From an uncultured Collinsella sp. (GTDB lineage: Bacteria > Actinomycetota > Coriobacteriia > Coriobacteriales > Coriobacteriaceae): a stretch of DNA of 25,361 bases. A model generated the notes under the pieces. It did no database searches. It was not told the origin of the DNA and saw nothing but the letters and a program-made list of their open reading frames with translations. Location: positions 1-25,361 of the forward strand of contig UQTD01000026.1 of NCBI GenBank assembly GCA_900543845.1, in the 5' to 3' direction. Below are positions 1 through 6,433 of this stretch, in pieces. The translations under genes and the position numbers were made by a program. Each line of letters starts with the position of its first letter. Position 1 is the first letter of the stretch.

Positions 1-93
1 ACGAGCGGGGGCTCCTATCTTTTTAGTGCCCTCGGATTGGGTCATAGTGTCTGTCCGCGCCAAAACATCGGCGTTGCCGGAGTAGGGTAGTTT

Positions 94-125
94 GGCACTT
101 GGGGACGTTCCTTTTGTGCCGGCAC
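94..125. repeat. Short hairpin with GGGGAC in its loop, plus adjoining palindrome
   Basis: GGCAC at 94-98 pairs with GTGCC at 116-120, and the loop starts TTGGGGACGTTC. The right arm runs straight into the perfect palindrome GTGCCGGCAC (116-125), followed by TTTGGGACACTC. The arms are short, so this repeat is less certain than the neighbouring one. Confidence 0.45.
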
Positions 126-142
126 TTTGGGACACTCCTCGT

Positions 143-175
143 CTAGTCATTGGGGACGTTCTTAAATGACTAGTC
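143..175. repeat. GGGGACGTTC hairpin repeat, copy 1
   Basis: CTAGTCATT (143-151) and AATGACTAG (165-173) form a perfect 9-bp stem around the loop GGGGACGTTCTTA. Bases 144-175 recur in inverted orientation at 18527-18558 with 31 of 32 bases identical, so this is a dispersed repeat and not a chance hairpin. Confidence 0.85.
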
Positions 176-229
176 GGAAGGGACACTCTTGCACTAAATC
201 TGCTGGCTCACACTAGGCTCGTTCTGTGC

Positions 230-258
230 TTTACCGAGATAAAGTGAACGTGTAGATT
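230..258 (+). promoter_or_regulatory. Possible promoter of the hydratase gene
   Basis: TTTACC (230-235) and TAGATT (253-258) are separated by 17 bp and lie about 90 bp before the chosen start. Both boxes are imperfect matches to the housekeeping consensus. A small hairpin at 314-330 (GCCCGA/TCGGGC) sits between this site and the ribosome binding site. Confidence 0.3.
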
Positions 259-345
259 CGTAACCCACTCGCAACCGTTCTATGGCACGATATTGAACGA
301 ATGTATGCTATGCGCCCGAGCCTTTCGGGCAGAGTGGGAGACAGT

Positions 346-2646
346 ATGGTTAAGCTGTACGAGGACGGCATCTACCTGCGCGGTGGCAGCGAGGTTGTGC
401 CTGCGGCCGAGGCTGCCGAGCGCGGTATTACGCAGACGCCCGAGGATGCCAAGCGCGGCACCATCGCGTATTCGATCCTCCAGGCACACAACACGTCCGG
501 CGACCCCGAGGCGCTCAAGATTCGTTTCGATGCCATGGCGAGCCACGATATCACCTTCGTCGGCATCATCCAGACGGCGCGCGCCTCGGGCATGGAGCAG
601 TTCCCGCTGCCTTACGTGCTCACCAACTGCCATAACTCGCTGTGCGCCGTGGGTGGCACCATCAACGAGGACGACCATGTCTTTGGCCTCTCGGCTGCCA
701 AGAAGTACGGCGGCATCTTCGTCCCGCCGCACATCGCCGTCATCCACTCCTTTATGCGTGAGAACTTCGCCGGCTGCGGCAAGATGATCCTGGGCTCCGA
801 CTCGCACACCCGCTACGGCGCCCTGGGCACCATGGCCGTGGGCGAGGGCGGCGGCGAGCTGGCAAAGCAGCTGCTGCGCGACACCTACGACGTCGCCTAT
901 CCCGGCGTCGTCGCCATCTACCTCACGGGCGCCCCGCGTCCCGGCGTCGGCCCGCACGATGTGGCGCTCGCCATCATCCGAGCCGTCTTTGCCAAGGGCT
1001 ACGTTAAGAACAAGGTCATGGAGTTTGTGGGCCCCGGCATCGCGAGCATGACGACCGACTACCGCAACGGCGTCGACGTCATGACCACCGAGACCACCTG
1101 CCTGTCGAGCATCTGGGCCACCGACGAGGACACGCACGCGTTTTTGACCATGCACGGCCGCGGCGACGACTACCGCGAGCTCAAGCCCGCCGATGTCGCC
1201 TACTACGACGGCTGTGTCGAGGTCAATCTGTCGAGCATCAAGCCCATGATCGCGCTGCCGTTCCATCCTTCCAACGGCTTTGAGATCGACGAACTCAACG
1301 AGAATCTCGAGGACATCCTGCACGAGGTGGAACTCGAGGCCGCCAAGATCGGCGAGGGCAAGACACACTTTAGCCTGCTCGACAAGATTGTCGACGGCAA
1401 GCTGCACGTGCAGCAGGGCGTTATCGCCGGCTGCTCGGGCGGCAACTACGATTCCGTGGTCCAGGCTGCCCGCGTACTCAAGGGCGCCAACACCGGCTGC
1501 GGCGAGTTCTCGCTGTCGGTCTATCCCACGAGCCAGCCCGTGGCACTCGAGCTTACGCGCCGTGGCTATATCTACGACCTTATGGAGGCCGGCGCAATCG
1601 TGCGCACAGCGTTCTGCGGCCCGTGCTTTGGCGCCGGCGACACGCCCGCCAACAACGGCCTTTCGATCCGCCACACTACGCGCAACTTCCCCAACCGCGA
1701 GGGTTCCAAGCCGGGCAATGGCCAGCTGAGCGCCGTGGCCTTGATGGACGCCCGCTCCATTGCGGCAACGGCTGCCAACGGTGGCGTTCTGACGCCGGCG
1801 ACCGAGTTGCCCGAGGAGACTTGGGACGAGGCCTGCGAGTACACCTTTGACGACGCGCCGTATAAAAAGCGCGTGTACTGGGGCTTTGGCAAGGCGGAGC
1901 CTGCTGACGAGTTGGTCGAAGGCCCCAACATCAAGCCGTGGCCCGCGATGGAGCCCCTCGGCGACGACATCCTGCTCAAGGTGTGCTCCAAGATCATGGA
2001 CCCGGTCACCACGACTGACGAGCTCATTCCCTCGGGCGAGACGAGCTCCTTCCGCTCCAACCCGCTGGGCCTGGCCGAGTTTACGCTGAGCCGCCGCGAT
2101 CCGGCCTACGTCGGTCGTTCCAAGGAGGTCGACGCCGTGGAGAAGCGCCGCGTGGCCGGCGAGGCCGCGGGGGACCTGGCGGCGCTCGATGTCGAGCTTG
2201 CCGGCGTGTTTGAGGCACTGGCCAGCGCGGGTGTCGCGGCCGATGCCAAGGCGACCGAGTATGGCTCCATGCTCTATGCCAAGAAGCCCGGTGACGGTTC
2301 CGCCCGCGAGCAGGCTGCGAGCTGCCAGCGCGTAATTGGCGGCCTGGCCAACATCGTCCACGAGTACGCCACCAAGCGTTATCGCTCCAACGTGATGAAC
2401 TGGGGCATGGTGCCCTTCCAGATGGAGGCCGAGCCCAACTTTGAGGTGGGCGATTACGTCTTCGTGCCGGGTATCCGCACCGCGCTCGATGGCGACCTGC
2501 AGAACATCGCTGCCTACGTGGTGCGCGCCGACGGCACGGTCGAGCAGGTTGAGCTCTATATTGCCGATATGACGGCAGAGGAGCGTGCCATCGTCAAGGC
2601 CGGCTGCCTGATCAACTACAACAAGTTCAAGGCCGCTGCCGAGTAA
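346..2646 (+). CDS. Aconitase-superfamily hydratase (YbhJ-like)
   Basis: This 766-aa protein belongs to the aconitase superfamily, whose members (de)hydrate carboxylic acids at a [4Fe-4S] cluster in the cytoplasm. The expected cluster ligands are visible: Cys363 in AGCSGG, and Cys424 and Cys427 in FCGPCFG. The conserved GSDSHTRYG segment of the family lies in the first third. Length and overall pattern fit the YbhJ-type hydratases (about 750 aa), whose substrate is not established, so aconitase activity on citrate should not be assumed. The start at 346 follows GGGAG at 335-339. An in-frame upstream ATG at 301 would add 15 residues, lacks a ribosome binding site and is not family-like. The gene stands alone and ends in a hairpin repeat and a terminator. 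Confidence 0.85.
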   Translation: MVKLYEDGIYLRGGSEVVPAAEAAERGITQTPEDAKRGTIAYSILQAHNTSGDPEALKIRFDAMASHDITFVGIIQTARASGMEQFPLPYVLTNCHNSLCAVGGTINEDDHVFGLSAAKKYGGIFVPPHIAVIHSFMRENFAGCGKMILGSDSHTRYGALGTMAVGEGGGELAKQLLRDTYDVAYPGVVAIYLTGAPRPGVGPHDVALAIIRAVFAKGYVKNKVMEFVGPGIASMTTDYRNGVDVMTTETTCLSSIWATDEDTHAFLTMHGRGDDYRELKPADVAYYDGCVEVNLSSIKPMIALPFHPSNGFEIDELNENLEDILHEVELEAAKIGEGKTHFSLLDKIVDGKLHVQQGVIAGCSGGNYDSVVQAARVLKGANTGCGEFSLSVYPTSQPVALELTRRGYIYDLMEAGAIVRTAFCGPCFGAGDTPANNGLSIRHTTRNFPNREGSKPGNGQLSAVALMDARSIAATAANGGVLTPATELPEETWDEACEYTFDDAPYKKRVYWGFGKAEPADELVEGPNIKPWPAMEPLGDDILLKVCSKIMDPVTTTDELIPSGETSSFRSNPLGLAEFTLSRRDPAYVGRSKEVDAVEKRRVAGEAAGDLAALDVELAGVFEALASAGVAADAKATEYGSMLYAKKPGDGSAREQAASCQRVIGGLANIVHEYATKRYRSNVMNWGMVPFQMEAEPNFEVGDYVFVPGIRTALDGDLQNIAAYVVRADGTVEQVELYIADMTAEERAIVKAGCLINYNKFKAAAE

Positions 2647-2657
2647 CGTTGCTGTAC

Positions 2658-2729
2658 GCCCCGGACACACCTTTCCCTCGTGCTCACGCGCTTCGCGAGG
2701 GTCGCCCGAGGGAAAGGTGTGTCCGGGGC
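2658..2729. repeat. Perfect 23-bp inverted repeat downstream of the hydratase
   Basis: Bases 2658-2680 and 2707-2729 are exact reverse complements over 23 bp, starting GCCCCGGACACACC, with a 26-nt loop that itself contains CGCGCTTCGCG. It begins 11 bases after the stop codon. No T tract follows, and a separate terminator lies at 2785-2816. It therefore looks like a dispersed palindromic element, though it could also protect the mRNA 3' end. Confidence 0.8.
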
Positions 2730-2784
2730 TACCGCGACGTTCTCGTTGGGTCTTGAGGGACGCTAATAAATAGACTTGCTTGAT

Positions 2785-2816
2785 GCCGCCCCTGTTATCG
2801 GGGCGGTTTCTTTTTT
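2785..2816 (+). terminator. Intrinsic terminator
   Basis: CCGCCCC (2786-2792) pairs with GGGGCGG (2800-2806), followed by a T-rich run TTTCTTTTTT. It terminates the hydratase transcript. Confidence 0.85.
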
Positions 2817-2825
2817 CGAAAACCG

Positions 2826-2852
2826 CCACAAAGGTGCCTGTCCCCTTTGTGG
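2826..2852. repeat. Hairpin repeat with GGGGAC (minus strand)
   Basis: CCACAAAGG (2826-2834) pairs with CCTTTGTGG (2844-2852) over 9 bp. On the minus strand the left arm runs into GGGGACAGGCACC, the same layout as the other GGGGAC hairpins in the window. Confidence 0.7.
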
Positions 2853-2861
2853 TGATTCTCG

Positions 2862-2926
2862 GTTTGTCTCGATCTGTAACAGTTAGACCCTAATTTGCCG
2901 ATTAGATGTTACAGATTGAGACAAAC
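2862..2926. repeat. GATCTGTAACA palindrome, copy 1
   Basis: Bases 2862-2881 and 2907-2926 are reverse complements over 20 bp with a single G/A mismatch (CTCGATCTG against CTCAATCTG). The loop contains a second partial pairing (GTTAG...). A sister copy starts 21 bp downstream. Confidence 0.85.
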
Positions 2927-2946
2927 GGTTGTCGCTGGTCATTTTC

Positions 2947-3001
2947 TCTCGATCTGTAACATCTAGGATCAAAAATGGCTGCTAGATGTTACAGATTGAG
3001 A
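2947..3001. repeat. GATCTGTAACA palindrome, copy 2
   Basis: Bases 2947-2966 and 2982-3001 are reverse complements over 20 bp with one mismatch, at the same stem position and with the same bases (G left, A right) as in copy 1. The loops of the two copies are unrelated in sequence. Confidence 0.85.
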
Positions 3002-3050
3002 TAGTAAGGGGACGAGGCCGCAGCGGGTGAGCGTGCCTGCCCCCTATCTC
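2998..3050. repeat. Long imperfect hairpin with GGGGAC
   Basis: GAGATAG (2998-3004) pairs with CTATCTC (3044-3050), and after a TAA bulge GGGG (3008-3011) pairs with CCCC (3040-3043). The left side reads AAGGGGACGAGG and the right side, on the minus strand, GGGGGCAGGCACG. It abuts the preceding palindrome, so the gap between the hydratase and clpB is almost wholly built of such elements. Confidence 0.55.
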
Positions 3051-3065
3051 TTAATCACTCATAAA

Positions 3066-3101
3066 ATCTTATATATAGAGACTTAGATTTATGTATAAGA
3101 T
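3066..3101. promoter_or_regulatory. 36-bp palindrome in the clpB promoter region (candidate operator)
   Basis: ATCTTATATATA (3066-3077) and TATGTATAAGAT (3090-3101) are reverse complements with one mismatch, separated by 12 bp. The right arm contains a -10-like TATAAG. It resembles neither the HspR element (CTTGAGT-N7-ACTCAAG) nor the HrcA CIRCE element. A repressor site over the clpB promoter is inferred from position. Confidence 0.45.
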
Positions 3102-3140
3102 CGCGCAAAGCTGGCAACAATACTTCTCGAACAACGTGAA

Positions 3141-3158
3141 GCCGCCCCGTAGGGCGGC
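3141..3158 (+). promoter_or_regulatory. clpB: GC hairpin in the clpB leader, next to the ribosome binding site
   Basis: GCCGCCC (3141-3147) and GGGCGGC (3152-3158) form a perfect 7-bp stem with a CGTA loop, ending 8 nt before the ribosome binding site AGAGGTGA (3167-3174). No T tract follows, so it is not a terminator. It may affect translation or mRNA stability. Confidence 0.4.
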
Positions 3159-3179
3159 CACCCCAAGAGAGGTGATTCC

Positions 3180-5807
3180 ATGAGAATCGATAAGCTAGCA
3201 ATGACGTCGCGCGAGGCGTTGCAGACCGCCATGAGCACGGCTGCCGATGCGCAGGCCGGCGCGGTGGAGCCGATTCACCTGCTGTCTGCCCTGCTCGGTG
3301 CCGGTGAACGCAACATCTCCGTGATCATCGAGCGTATCGGCGCCGACCCGGCCCAGCTCGCACGCTCCACGCAGGATGCCATCGACCACGCGCCCAAGGT
3401 TTCGGGCGAGGGCCAGCAGATGGGCCTGTCCAACGAGCTCGTCCGCGTCATCGAGAAGGCCGAGAAGAAGGCCGCCAAGATGGGCGACAGCTTTGTGGTG
3501 ACCGAGCATCTGCTGATGGCACTTGCCGAGGACAAGGGCGAGGCCGGCCGCGTTCTGCGCGACGCAGGCGTCACCAAGGAGCGCATCGAGCAAGTCTACG
3601 AGGAACTGCGTGGCGATGACCGCGTGACGTCTGCCGAGGATAAGACGCAGTTTGAGGCGCTGGAGCAGTACGGTCGCAACATCTGTGACCTCGCCCGCGG
3701 CGGCAAACTCGACCCGGTCATCGGCCGTACCGATGAGATTCGCCGCACCATCCAGGTCCTGTCCCGTCGCACCAAGAACAACCCCGTGCTCATTGGCGAG
3801 CCGGGCGTCGGCAAGACGGCCATCGTCGAGGGCATCGCCCAGCGTATCGTGGCCGGCGACGTGCCGAGCACGCTGCGCGACCGCGACCTCATCGAGCTCG
3901 ACATGAGCGCGCTGGTCGCCGGTGCCAAGTACCGTGGTGAGTTCGAGGACCGCTTGAAGGCCGTGCTCAAGGAGGTACAGAAGTCCGAGGGCAAGGTCAT
4001 CCTGTTCATCGATGAGCTCCACACCATCGTGGGCGCGGGTGCCACCGAGGGCTCCATGGACGCCGGCAACATCCTGAAGCCTGCACTCGCCCGTGGCGAC
4101 CTGCACGCGATCGGCGCGACCACGCTTGACGAGTACCGCAAGTACATCGAGAAGGACGCGGCGCTCGCCCGCCGTTTCCAGACCGTGATGGTCTCCGAGC
4201 CCACCGTCGAGGACACCATCTCGATCCTGCGTGGCCTCAAGGAGAAGTACGAGATCTTCCACGGCGTGCATATCACCGATAGCGCGCTCGTGGCGGCTGC
4301 CGACCTCTCCGATCGCTACATCGCCGACCGTTTCCTGCCCGACAAGGCCATCGACCTGGTCGATGAGGCGGCAAGCCGCCTACGCATGGAGCTCGACAGC
4401 ATGCCGGTCGAGATTGACGCCACCACGCGTCAGCTCACCCAGCTGCAGATCGAGGAGCAGGCGCTCATGAAGGAGACCGACGACGCCTCCAAGGAGCGTC
4501 TGGAGGCCCTGCGCCAAGAGATTGCCGAGGTCCAGGAAAAGCTCAACGTGCAAAAGGCCGGCTGGCTCAACCAAAAGAACGCCATCGACCACGTGCAGGA
4601 GCTCAAGGGGCAGCTTGACGAGGCCAAGAGCGAAGAGGAGCGCGCGACGCGCAACGGCGACCTGGGCCGTGCGTCCGAGCTGCGCTTCTCCGTGATTCCG
4701 GGCCTGCAGCAGCAGATTCAGGATTCCGAGGCCGCGCTCGAGGCGCAAAAGCAGCAGGACGGCGAGGGCCTCAACGAACAGGTGACCTCCGATGAGATCG
4801 CCGAGGTCGTGAGCGCCTGGACCGGCGTGCCCGTGTCCAAGATGATGCAGGGCGAGCTCGACAAGTTGAAGGGCCTGGAGAGCGAGCTGCATAAGCGCGT
4901 CATCGGTCAGGACGAGGCCGTCTCCGCCGTCGCCGCAGCCGTGCGCCGCAGCCGTGCGGGTCTCTCCGATCCGGACAAGCCCATCGGCAGCTTCTTCTTC
5001 CTGGGCCCCACCGGCGTGGGCAAGACCGAGCTCGCCAAGGCGCTTGCCGAGTGCCTGTTCGACGACGAGCGCGCGCTCGTGCGTATCGACATGTCTGAAT
5101 ACATGGAGAAGTTCAGCGTCCAGCGTCTGATCGGTGCGCCCCCGGGATACGTGGGCTACGACGAGGGCGGCCAGCTCACCGAGGCCGTGCGCCGTCGTCC
5201 GTACTCCGTGATCTTGCTCGACGAGATGGAGAAGGCTCATCCGGATGTCTTTAACGTGCTGCTGCAGGTGCTTGATGACGGCCGTCTGACCGATGGCCAG
5301 GGTCGCCAGGTGTCCTTCAAGAACACGATCATCATCATGACGTCCAACGTGGGCTCCAAAGCCATCGCCGATCTGTCCGGTAAGGACGAGGAGGAGATGC
5401 GCCATCAGGTCGACGCCGCCATGGCTCAGACCTTCCGTCCCGAGTTCCTCAACCGTATCGACGATATCGTGGTGTTCCATCCGCTTGGCATGGCGCAGAT
5501 CGAGAAGATTGTCGACATCCAGCTTGCCGACGTTCGCGCACGCCTGGCCAAGGAGCGCATGACGCTTGCCATCACCCCGGCGGCCAAGCAGATGCTCGCC
5601 GTGGGTGGCTTGGACCCCGTGTTCGGTGCCCGTCCGCTCAAGCGCCTGGTCCAGCGCGAGGTCGTGGACGCCATCGCCGCCGCCATCATCGACGGCACGG
5701 TGCGCGAGGGCGATCAGGTGACGGTCGATGCCGACAAGGACGGCGGCTTTACCGTCGTGTGCGACGACACGCCGGCGGCCACCTACGAGGTTCCCGACGC
5801 CGAGTAG
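3180..5807 (+). CDS. clpB: ATP-dependent chaperone ClpB (disaggregase)
   Basis: This 875-aa protein is the Hsp104/ClpB hexameric AAA+ disaggregase, which pulls polypeptides out of aggregates with DnaK in the cytoplasm. Seen in order: a Clp N-terminal repeat domain (about 1-145), a first AAA+ module with Walker A GEPGVGKT (about 206-213) and Walker B VILFIDELH, a coiled-coil middle domain (about 400-530), and a second AAA+ module with Walker A GPTGVGKT (about 609-616) and Walker B VILLDEMEKAH. The C-terminal domain follows. The middle domain separates it from ClpA and ClpC, and no ClpP-binding loop was recognised. Length is close to the usual 850-880 aa. The ATG follows AGAGGTGA at a good distance. 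Regulation may involve the 36-bp palindrome upstream. It is transcribed alone and ends at a terminator. Confidence 0.97.
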   Translation: MRIDKLAMTSREALQTAMSTAADAQAGAVEPIHLLSALLGAGERNISVIIERIGADPAQLARSTQDAIDHAPKVSGEGQQMGLSNELVRVIEKAEKKAAKMGDSFVVTEHLLMALAEDKGEAGRVLRDAGVTKERIEQVYEELRGDDRVTSAEDKTQFEALEQYGRNICDLARGGKLDPVIGRTDEIRRTIQVLSRRTKNNPVLIGEPGVGKTAIVEGIAQRIVAGDVPSTLRDRDLIELDMSALVAGAKYRGEFEDRLKAVLKEVQKSEGKVILFIDELHTIVGAGATEGSMDAGNILKPALARGDLHAIGATTLDEYRKYIEKDAALARRFQTVMVSEPTVEDTISILRGLKEKYEIFHGVHITDSALVAAADLSDRYIADRFLPDKAIDLVDEAASRLRMELDSMPVEIDATTRQLTQLQIEEQALMKETDDASKERLEALRQEIAEVQEKLNVQKAGWLNQKNAIDHVQELKGQLDEAKSEEERATRNGDLGRASELRFSVIPGLQQQIQDSEAALEAQKQQDGEGLNEQVTSDEIAEVVSAWTGVPVSKMMQGELDKLKGLESELHKRVIGQDEAVSAVAAAVRRSRAGLSDPDKPIGSFFFLGPTGVGKTELAKALAECLFDDERALVRIDMSEYMEKFSVQRLIGAPPGYVGYDEGGQLTEAVRRRPYSVILLDEMEKAHPDVFNVLLQVLDDGRLTDGQGRQVSFKNTIIIMTSNVGSKAIADLSGKDEEEMRHQVDAAMAQTFRPEFLNRIDDIVVFHPLGMAQIEKIVDIQLADVRARLAKERMTLAITPAAKQMLAVGGLDPVFGARPLKRLVQREVVDAIAAAIIDGTVREGDQVTVDADKDGGFTVVCDDTPAATYEVPDAE

Positions 5808-5853
5808 ATTTTGGGACATGCCTTAAAATCTACCAGCCGTCTCTAAACGCCAA

Positions 5854-5888
5854 GGGCGGTGGATCCAATTGGGTCCACCGCCCTTTTT
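5854..5888 (+). terminator. Intrinsic terminator of clpB
   Basis: GGGCGGTGGA (5854-5863) pairs with TCCACCGCCC (5874-5883), with extra G-T pairing near the loop, and is followed by TTTTT. Confidence 0.9.
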
Positions 5889-5938
5889 CGTGCGACAATC
5901 GATGATGTTGAACGGATGCGATGCGAGGAGCTATGCAG

Positions 5939-6112
5939 ATGAAAGACGAGATCAAGACAAGCGCGCCGGCGCCCAAGCCCACGTCCAAGCCGGCGCCCAA
6001 GCCGCGCGATCCCTACATTCGCGCCGAGAACGAGGACGATGACGGCTACGATCCCTACAGCGATCGCCGCCCCGAGCGCGAGCCAATGTTCGAAGCCGAC
6101 CCGTGGCGCTAA
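5939..6112 (+). CDS. Small proline/lysine-rich hypothetical protein (57 aa)
   Basis: I do not recognise a family. The protein has a lysine/proline/alanine-rich first third (APAPKPTSKPAPKPRDP), then an acidic stretch (AENEDDDGYDPYSD) and a short C-terminus ending FEADPWR. It has no membrane segment or cysteines and is probably disordered. The start at 5939 is chosen because AGGAG (5926-5930) is 8 nt away. ATG 5933 would be only 2 nt from it, and the GTG-type extension to 5921 would include the ribosome binding site. It lies between the clpB terminator and a hairpin repeat and appears to be monocistronic. Codon use matches its high-GC neighbours, which supports it being real. Confidence 0.6.
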   Translation: MKDEIKTSAPAPKPTSKPAPKPRDPYIRAENEDDDGYDPYSDRRPEREPMFEADPWR

Positions 6113-6136
6113 GTGCCACCCAAAAGGCCACCAATA

Positions 6137-6203
6137 AGTTACGGTGAAATAGGGACTGTTTTGCGGTTTGACCAGCAAAAACAGTCCCTATTTCACCGCA
6201 ACT
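6137..6203. repeat. GCGGTGAAATAG palindrome, copy 1
   Basis: Bases 6137-6164 and 6175-6203 form a stem of about 28 bp with one mismatch and one extra base. The ends read AGTT(A/G)CGGTGAAATAGGGAC and the tip is GGTTTGACC. The terminal AGTTGCGGTGAAATAG is shared with the element at 14830-14895, whose core differs. Confidence 0.85.
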
Positions 6204-6230
6204 GCGTTAGGGATTTTTCTGCAGGGGAGG

Positions 6231-6263
6231 GCAGTCAAAAAAGCCCCGTCCCAAATTGACTGC
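6231..6263. repeat. GCAGTCAA hairpin with GGGAC (minus strand)
   Basis: GCAGTCAA (6231-6238) pairs perfectly with TTGACTGC (6256-6263). On the minus strand the loop begins TTTGGGACGGGG, the same arrangement as the other GGGAC hairpins. Confidence 0.65.
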
Positions 6264-6336
6264 TCGGGGAGTCGCATTCGAGCTCGGTTGTCCTCTTAGC
6301 CACTCGATATCCTTCGGAGCAATAACGGTGATAAAA

Positions 6337-6357
6337 CTTGCTTAAGTGTTAATCAAG
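6337..6357. promoter_or_regulatory. 21-bp palindrome upstream of the AAA ATPase gene
   Basis: CTTGCTTAA (6337-6345) and TTAATCAAG (6349-6357) are reverse complements with one mismatch. The half-site TTAATCAAG recurs in the next inverted repeat, where TTAATCAAG lies at 6381-6389, so both are probably bound by the same protein. Confidence 0.4.
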
Positions 6358-6365
6358 TTACACAC

Positions 6366-6425
6366 AATCTTGCTCTCTAATTAATCAAGAATCAGTATAA
6401 TTTTGATTAGCTAGAGAGCAAGATT
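6366..6425. promoter_or_regulatory. Inverted repeat surrounding the -10 box of the AAA ATPase gene
   Basis: Bases 6366-6388 and 6403-6425 are reverse complements over 23 bp with two mismatches (arms begin AATCTTGCTCTCTA). The 14-bp spacer contains a perfect -10 box TATAAT at 6396-6401, and the right arm ends 8 bp before the start codon. A factor bound here would block the promoter, which suggests autoregulation. Confidence 0.55.
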
Positions 6426-6433
6426 GGAGAATC

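Larger units (their letters stand above)
1..300. other. Intergenic region rich in short hairpin repeats
   Basis: No convincing gene is seen here. Bases 3-14 form a small GAGC/GCTC hairpin followed by a T run at 19-25, which could be the end of a terminator for a gene lying left of the window. Bases 94-175 hold the hairpin repeats listed separately, and 176-196 is a further GGGACACTC-type segment. The remainder, up to the hydratase, is probably its promoter and leader. Confidence 0.6.

Noticed and set aside
280..2829. 849-aa open frame on the minus strand opposite the hydratase
   Set aside because: It mirrors the codon pattern of the real gene, has no family motifs, and the plus-strand hydratase has cluster ligands and a ribosome binding site.
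2826..3050. Possible CRISPR array
   Set aside because: GATCTGTAACA-type units recur four times but as inverted pairs with uneven spacing and no constant spacer length. They form palindromes, not direct repeats.
3060..3180. HspR (HAIR) or CIRCE operator before clpB
   Set aside because: Neither CTTGAGT-N7-ACTCAAG nor TTAGCACTC-N9-GAGTGCTAA is present; the palindrome there is different.
4380..5819. 479-aa open frame on the minus strand opposite clpB
   Set aside because: It is a shadow of a highly conserved gene with no recognisable domain. The same applies to 12719-14002 opposite the oxidoreductase.
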